This document shows, one piece after another, positions 6,106 through 7,701 of a DNA stretch of 7,701 nt. Each line of letters begins with the position of its first letter. Position 1 is the stretch's first letter. The DNA lies in the NCBI GenBank assembly GCA_025938035.1, contig JAICQE010000188.1, positions 1 to 7,701 on the forward strand, in the 5' to 3' direction. This DNA is from Vicinamibacteria bacterium. Its GTDB lineage: Bacteria; Acidobacteriota; Vicinamibacteria; Vicinamibacterales; UBA2999. The notes under the pieces were generated by a model. The model worked only from the letters and a program-made list of their open reading frames with translations. It was not told where the DNA came from and ran no database searches. Position numbers and translations under genes: made by a program.

Positions 6106-6152
6106 GGTCCGCCCGAAGGCGGACACTACGTCAGCCCTTCGCGCCCTTCGCG
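6106..6152. repeat. REP-like intergenic element: hairpin plus 9-bp direct repeat
   Basis: Just after the TIGR03435-family stop, GTCCGCC (6107-6113) and GGCGGAC (6118-6124) form a perfect 7-bp stem around a CGAA loop. Shortly after, CCCTTCGCG occurs twice in tandem (6135-6143 and 6144-6152). Read in one frame the hairpin gives EVRPKADTT. I remember very similar KADTT-encoding segments as frequent spurious ORF ends in Acidobacteriota genomes, which would make this a dispersed extragenic repeat; that is memory, not a search. It may also act as a 3'-end structure for the upstream gene. No T-run follows. Confidence 0.5.
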
Positions 6153-6169
6153 GTTCAGATCAGCCCGAA

Positions 6170-6178
6170 TGCTATGAT
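6170..6178 (+). promoter_or_regulatory. Candidate extended -10 promoter of lepA
   Basis: TGCTATGAT matches an extended -10 (TGn followed by TATGAT, 5 of 6 to consensus), 17 nt before the lepA ATG. No clear -35 is seen at 16-18 nt, as is normal for extended -10 promoters. A start about 7 nt downstream gives a leader of only about 11 nt. Confidence 0.5.
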
Positions 6179-6181
6179 TTT

Positions 6182-6200
6182 TCCATCGGAACCCGATGGA
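6182..6200 (+). promoter_or_regulatory. Inverted repeat covering the lepA start codon
   Basis: TCCATCGG and CCGATGGA form a perfect 8-bp inverted repeat around AAC. The lepA ATG (6196-6198) lies in the second arm, and the only ribosome-site-like bases (CGGA) in the first arm and loop. Folded in mRNA it would hide the start codon; as DNA it could be an operator just after the -10. Whether the first arm is transcribed depends on the exact start site. Confidence 0.45.
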
Positions 6201-7701
6201 TCAACGGAATATCCGCAATTTTTCAATCATCGCGCACATCGACCATGGCAAGTCGACGCTGGCGGATCGATTCCTGGAGCTCACCGGCGCCCTGCAGGCG
6301 CGCGAAATGGAAGCCCAGGTCCTCGACGCAATGGATCTCGAGCGCGAACGCGGCATCACCATCAAGGCGCATCCGGTCCGGCTGAACTACACGGCGAGAA
6401 GCGGCGAGGAGTACGTCCTCAACCTGATCGACACGCCGGGCCACGTCGACTTCGGCTACGAGGTCACCAGGTCGCTGGCCGCGTGCGAAGGCGCCTTGCT
6501 ACTGGTTGACGCGTCGCAGGGCGTGGAGGCGCAGACGCTCGCCAACGCCTACCTGGCCGTCGAGAACAACCTCGAAATCATTCCGGTCATCAACAAGATC
6601 GACCTGCCGAGCGCGCAGCCGGAGGAATGCAAGCGCCAGATCGAGGACATCATCGGCCTCGACAGCAGCACGGCCATCCTGGCCAGCGCCAAGGAAGGCA
6701 CCGGCGTGCAGGACATCCTCGAGGCGATCGTCGCCCGCTTCCATCCTCCGGCGGGCGACCCGAATGCCCCGCTCAAGGCGCTGATCTTCGATTCCTGGTA
6801 CGACGCCTACCGCGGCGTGGTCATCGTCGTCCGCGTGATCGACGGCGTGCTGCGGCCGAAAATGAAAGTCCGGCTGATGGCGACGAAGCAGGACCACGAG
6901 GTGGACGGCCTCGGCGTGTTCTCGCCGAAGGCCACGCCGGCGGACGAACTGGGCGTCGGCGAGGTCGGCTTCATCGTCGCCAATATCAAGGTCGTGGCCG
7001 ACGCGAAGATCGGCGACACCGTCACCGAGGCGGCGCGTCCGACGGTGGAGCCGTTCCCCGGCTTCAAGGAGCTGAAGCCGATGGTCTTCGCCGGACTGTA
7101 CCCGGTGGAGAGCCATCAGTATTCGGAGCTGCGCGAGGCGCTGGAGAAGCTGCGTCTGAACGACGCGTCGTTCTTCTACGAACCGGAGACGTCGGCCGCG
7201 CTCGGTTTCGGCTTCCGCTGCGGCTTCCTCGGGCTGCTGCACATGGAAATCGTGCAGGAGCGGCTCGAGCGCGAATACAACATGGACCTGGTGACGACGG
7301 CGCCGGGCGTGCTGTATCGCGTCACCACGACCGACGGCGAGGTGCACGAGATCGACAGCCCGGCAAAGCTCCCCGACGCGGGGCGGATCGCCGCGCTCGA
7401 GGAGCCGGTGATTACGGCGATGATCCTCACGCCGTCGGAATTCGTCGGCCCGATTCTGCAGCTCTGTCAGGACAAGCGCGGCGTGCAGAAGAAGCTCGAG
7501 TATCTGAAGTCGGATCGGGTGCTCATCACCTACGAGCTGCCGTTCAACGAAGTGGTCATGGACTTCTACGATCGCCTGAAGACCATGTCGCGAGGCTACG
7601 CGTCGCTCGATTACCACGTGACCGGCTACTGGGAGTCGCCGCTCGTCAAAATGGACATCATGGTCAACGGCGACCCCGTGGACGCGCTTTCCATCATCGT
7701 C
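6196..7701 (+). CDS. lepA: Elongation factor 4 (LepA), ribosomal back-translocase GTPase, 3' truncated by window edge
   Basis: 502 codons are present and the frame is still open at the window end; the family is about 600 residues, so about 100 C-terminal residues are missing. LepA binds stalled or mis-translocated ribosomes and back-translocates tRNAs using GTP. The GTPase elements are intact: P-loop AHIDHGKST (13-21), switch I RERGITIK (50-57), DTPGH (79-83), NKID (133-136) and SAK (164-166). The EF-G-like domain II follows at about 190-285. LepA-specific stretches are visible: [20 protein letters not shown] (338-357) and [14 protein letters not shown] (465-478). The start is fixed: an in-frame TGA lies at 6175, and ATG 6196 opens with the canonical [19 protein letters not shown]. 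There is no strong Shine-Dalgarno; a hairpin covers the ATG and an extended -10 lies just upstream. No lepB is visible, as the downstream side is cut. Confidence 0.98.
   Translation, partial: MDQRNIRNFSIIAHIDHGKSTLADRFLELTGALQAREMEAQVLDAMDLERERGITIKAHPVRLNYTARSGEEYVLNLIDTPGHVDFGYEVTRSLAACEGALLLVDASQGVEAQTLANAYLAVENNLEIIPVINKIDLPSAQPEECKRQIEDIIGLDSSTAILASAKEGTGVQDILEAIVARFHPPAGDPNAPLKALIFDSWYDAYRGVVIVVRVIDGVLRPKMKVRLMATKQDHEVDGLGVFSPKATPADELGVGEVGFIVANIKVVADAKIGDTVTEAARPTVEPFPGFKELKPMVFAGLYPVESHQYSELREALEKLRLNDASFFYEPETSAALGFGFRCGFLGLLHMEIVQERLEREYNMDLVTTAPGVLYRVTTTDGEVHEIDSPAKLPDAGRIAALEEPVITAMILTPSEFVGPILQLCQDKRGVQKKLEYLKSDRVLITYELPFNEVVMDFYDRLKTMSRGYASLDYHVTGYWESPLVKMDIMVNGDPVDALSIIV

Noticed and set aside
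6090..6509. Plus-strand frames running from the TIGR03435-family gene's end into lepA (5951-6385 and 6090-6509)
   Set aside because: They read the intergenic repeat and then out-of-frame lepA. The lepA frame itself explains the coding signal from 6196.
6499..7617. 372-codon open frame on the minus strand across lepA
   Set aside because: It is antisense to an unmistakable LepA sequence, and its Arg/His/Val-rich translation resembles no family I know; it is a codon-bias shadow.
1..7701. Defence system, biosynthetic cluster or mobile element
   Set aside because: No nuclease, helicase, toxin-antitoxin, transposase, integrase, phage or assembly-line domains were seen on either strand, and base composition looks even across the window by eye.

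Overview
The window is about 7.7 kb of GC-rich, densely coding bacterial chromosome. It is most like Acidobacteriota, and I would guess a Vicinamibacteria-type soil or groundwater lineage. The best taxonomic pointer is a secreted protein of the TIGR03435/DUF3738 family (5260-6093), a family strongly expanded in Acidobacteriota. The high GC, frequent GTG starts and a KADTT-type intergenic element before lepA fit that view. There are no tRNA or rRNA genes, CRISPR arrays, transposases or phage genes, and no gap between genes exceeds about 130 bp.

Layout. (1) Positions 2-745 (+) hold the C-terminal part of a membrane-embedded family 2 glycosyltransferase whose 5' end lies outside the window. (2) Positions 2758-742 (-) hold a two-gene unit: a secreted protein with two NTF2/SnoaL-like halves (2758-1748), overlapping by 11 bp a lipoprotein metallopeptidase with a matrixin-type zinc site (1758-742). 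The peptidase gene converges on the glycosyltransferase, and their stop codons share the four bases CTAA. (3) Divergent from this unit across a 46-bp gap, 2805-3947 (+) encodes citrate synthase with its full active site, followed after 7 bp by a Yip1-like membrane protein (3955-4488). (4) A gap with a strong 10-bp hairpin leads to a coiled-coil protein (4619-5206) built on 11-residue repeats, then the TIGR03435-family protein (5260-6093). (5) A 102-bp gap carries a REP-like hairpin element and a probable extended -10 promoter. It is followed by lepA (elongation factor 4) from 6196, open at the window edge with 502 codons present.

How the genes fit together. Citrate synthase (TCA entry) and LepA (ribosome back-translocase GTPase) are housekeeping. 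The secreted NTF2-like protein and the lipoprotein peptidase are probably co-translated and both exported, but no substrate can be named. The coiled-coil and TIGR03435 proteins have no assigned role. I found no convincing new multi-gene system. The items most worth a second look are the hendecad-repeat coiled-coil gene with nearly identical 33-bp DNA repeats, the inverted repeat over the lepA start codon, and the REP-like element before lepA. Start codons were revised for two genes (2758 and 4619) because good Shine-Dalgarno sequences sit in front of the internal starts.
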